From: Burkholderiales bacterium
GTDB taxonomy: Bacteria > Pseudomonadota > Gammaproteobacteria > Burkholderiales > Burkholderiaceae_C
Assembly (NCBI GenBank): GCA_005793295.1
Contig: SXSX01000208.1
Location: 1 to 5,547, forward strand
DNA: 5,547 nt
Direction: 5' to 3'
The translations under genes were made by a program, and so were the position numbers. The notes beneath the pieces were generated by a model, which ran no database searches, was not told the DNA's origin, and saw nothing but the letters and a program-made list of their open reading frames with translations. Shown here one piece after another: positions 4,752-5,547 of this stretch; position 1 is the first letter of the stretch; each line of letters begins with the position of its first letter.

Positions 4752-5547
4752 ATGTTCAAAAAAATCCTGATCGCCAACCGCGGCGAAATCGCTCTCAGAA
4801 TCCAGCGCGCTTGCCGTGAATTGGGGGTGAAAGCGGTGATGGTGTACTCCGAAGCTGACCGCGATGCCAAATACGTCCGGCTAGCTGAAGAAGCGGTTTG
4901 CATTGGGCCCGCGGCGTCCAATTTGAGTTACCTCAATATGCCAGCCATCATTTCTGCCGCGGAAGTCACTGATGCAGAGGCCATTCATCCGGGCTACGGG
5001 TTCTTAAGTGAAAACGCCGATTTTGCGGAGCGGGTTGAAAAAAGCGGGTTTCAGTTCATTGGCCCAACGCCCGAATCGATTCGCATCATGGGTGACAAGG
5101 TCTCTGCCAAACAAGCAATGATTCGTGCAGGCGTACCTTGCGTTCCTGGTTCTGAAGGAGAGCTGCCAGATGATCCAGCCCACATTCGTCGGATCGCCAA
5201 ATCGGTAGGCTACCCCGTCATCATCAAGGCTGCAGGCGGAGGTGGTGGGCGAGGCATGCGCGTGGTCCACACTGAAGCAGCACTTATTAATGCGGTCTCA
5301 ATGACTAAGGCCGAAGCTGGCGCAGCTTTTGGTAATCCAGCTGTTTACATGGAGAAGTTTCTCCAAAACCCCCGCCATATTGAAATTCAAATTTTGGCCG
5401 ACAAACATAAAAACGCGGTGTACTTGGGTGAGCGGGATTGCTCAATGCAGCGTCGCCATCAAAAAATCCTAGAAGAGGCGCCAGCGCCAGGAATTAGTCG
5501 AAAACTCATTGAACGCATTGGGGAGCGATGTGTCGCTGCCTGTAAAA
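4752..5547 (+). CDS. accC: Biotin carboxylase subunit of acetyl-CoA carboxylase (partial, 3' end outside window)
   Basis: AccC uses ATP and bicarbonate to carboxylate the biotin on AccB. The reading frame is open from ATG 4752 to the window end, giving 265 of about 449 residues, with no frameshift. The N-terminus [17 protein letters not shown] is characteristic. E. coli numbering holds without offset: Lys116 (GDKVSAK), Lys159 (VIIKAAGG), the glycine loop GGGGGRGMR (162-170), His209 (NPRHIEIQ) and Lys238 ([11 protein letters not shown]) are all present. [10 protein letters not shown] (79-88) belongs to the N-terminal biotin carboxylase domain. Downstream catalytic residues (Glu276, Glu288, Arg292, Glu296, Arg338 in E. 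coli) lie beyond the window. The ribosome binding site is weak, so translation may be coupled to accB, whose stop is 14 bases upstream. Confidence 0.97.
   Translation, partial: MFKKILIANRGEIALRIQRACRELGVKAVMVYSEADRDAKYVRLAEEAVCIGPAASNLSYLNMPAIISAAEVTDAEAIHPGYGFLSENADFAERVEKSGFQFIGPTPESIRIMGDKVSAKQAMIRAGVPCVPGSEGELPDDPAHIRRIAKSVGYPVIIKAAGGGGGRGMRVVHTEAALINAVSMTKAEAGAAFGNPAVYMEKFLQNPRHIEIQILADKHKNAVYLGERDCSMQRRHQKILEEAPAPGISRKLIERIGERCVAACK

Overview
The window looks like core chromosome of a betaproteobacterium, most likely Burkholderiales/Comamonadaceae (a Rhodoferax-, Limnohabitans- or Polaromonas-like lineage). The grounds are recalled protein likeness (the AccB N-terminus, TldD tail and AroG), moderate GC in the genes, and the gene set tldD, aroG, mpl, small hypothetical, tlpA, accB, accC. 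Genus-level assignment is inference. There is no mobile element, CRISPR array, tRNA or rRNA gene in the window.

Layout. Positions 1-120 are the last 39 codons of tldD. Positions 121-320 form a regulatory leader. A 22-codon peptide at 157-225 carries the run FYFSYFWF (seven aromatic residues in eight codons). It is followed by mutually exclusive RNA hairpins and a strong intrinsic terminator at 258-286. The DAHP synthase gene aroG follows at 321-1409. This is a complete transcription attenuator in front of the first enzyme of aromatic amino acid synthesis, and it is the most interesting signal in the window. The leader is too short and biased for routine gene callers.

The gene aroG converges on mpl (2853-1438, minus), the murein tripeptide recycling ligase. 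The likely aroG terminator uses bases inside the 3' end of mpl. From a 68-bp divergent intergenic region, a small protein gene (2922-3512) runs the other way. Its core resembles a nucleotidyltransferase fold with a degraded active site. It is followed after 19 bases by a membrane-anchored TlpA/ResA-type thioredoxin (start at 3532).

Positions 4096-4281 are a gap without a gene, and its 4141-4260 part is only about 24% GC. In many proteobacteria a 3-dehydroquinase gene (aroQ) lies just upstream of accB, but none is here. Next come accB (4282-4737, biotin carboxyl carrier protein) and accC (from 4752, biotin carboxylase, cut off by the window end after 265 codons). Together these two make the biotin carboxylase half of acetyl-CoA carboxylase.
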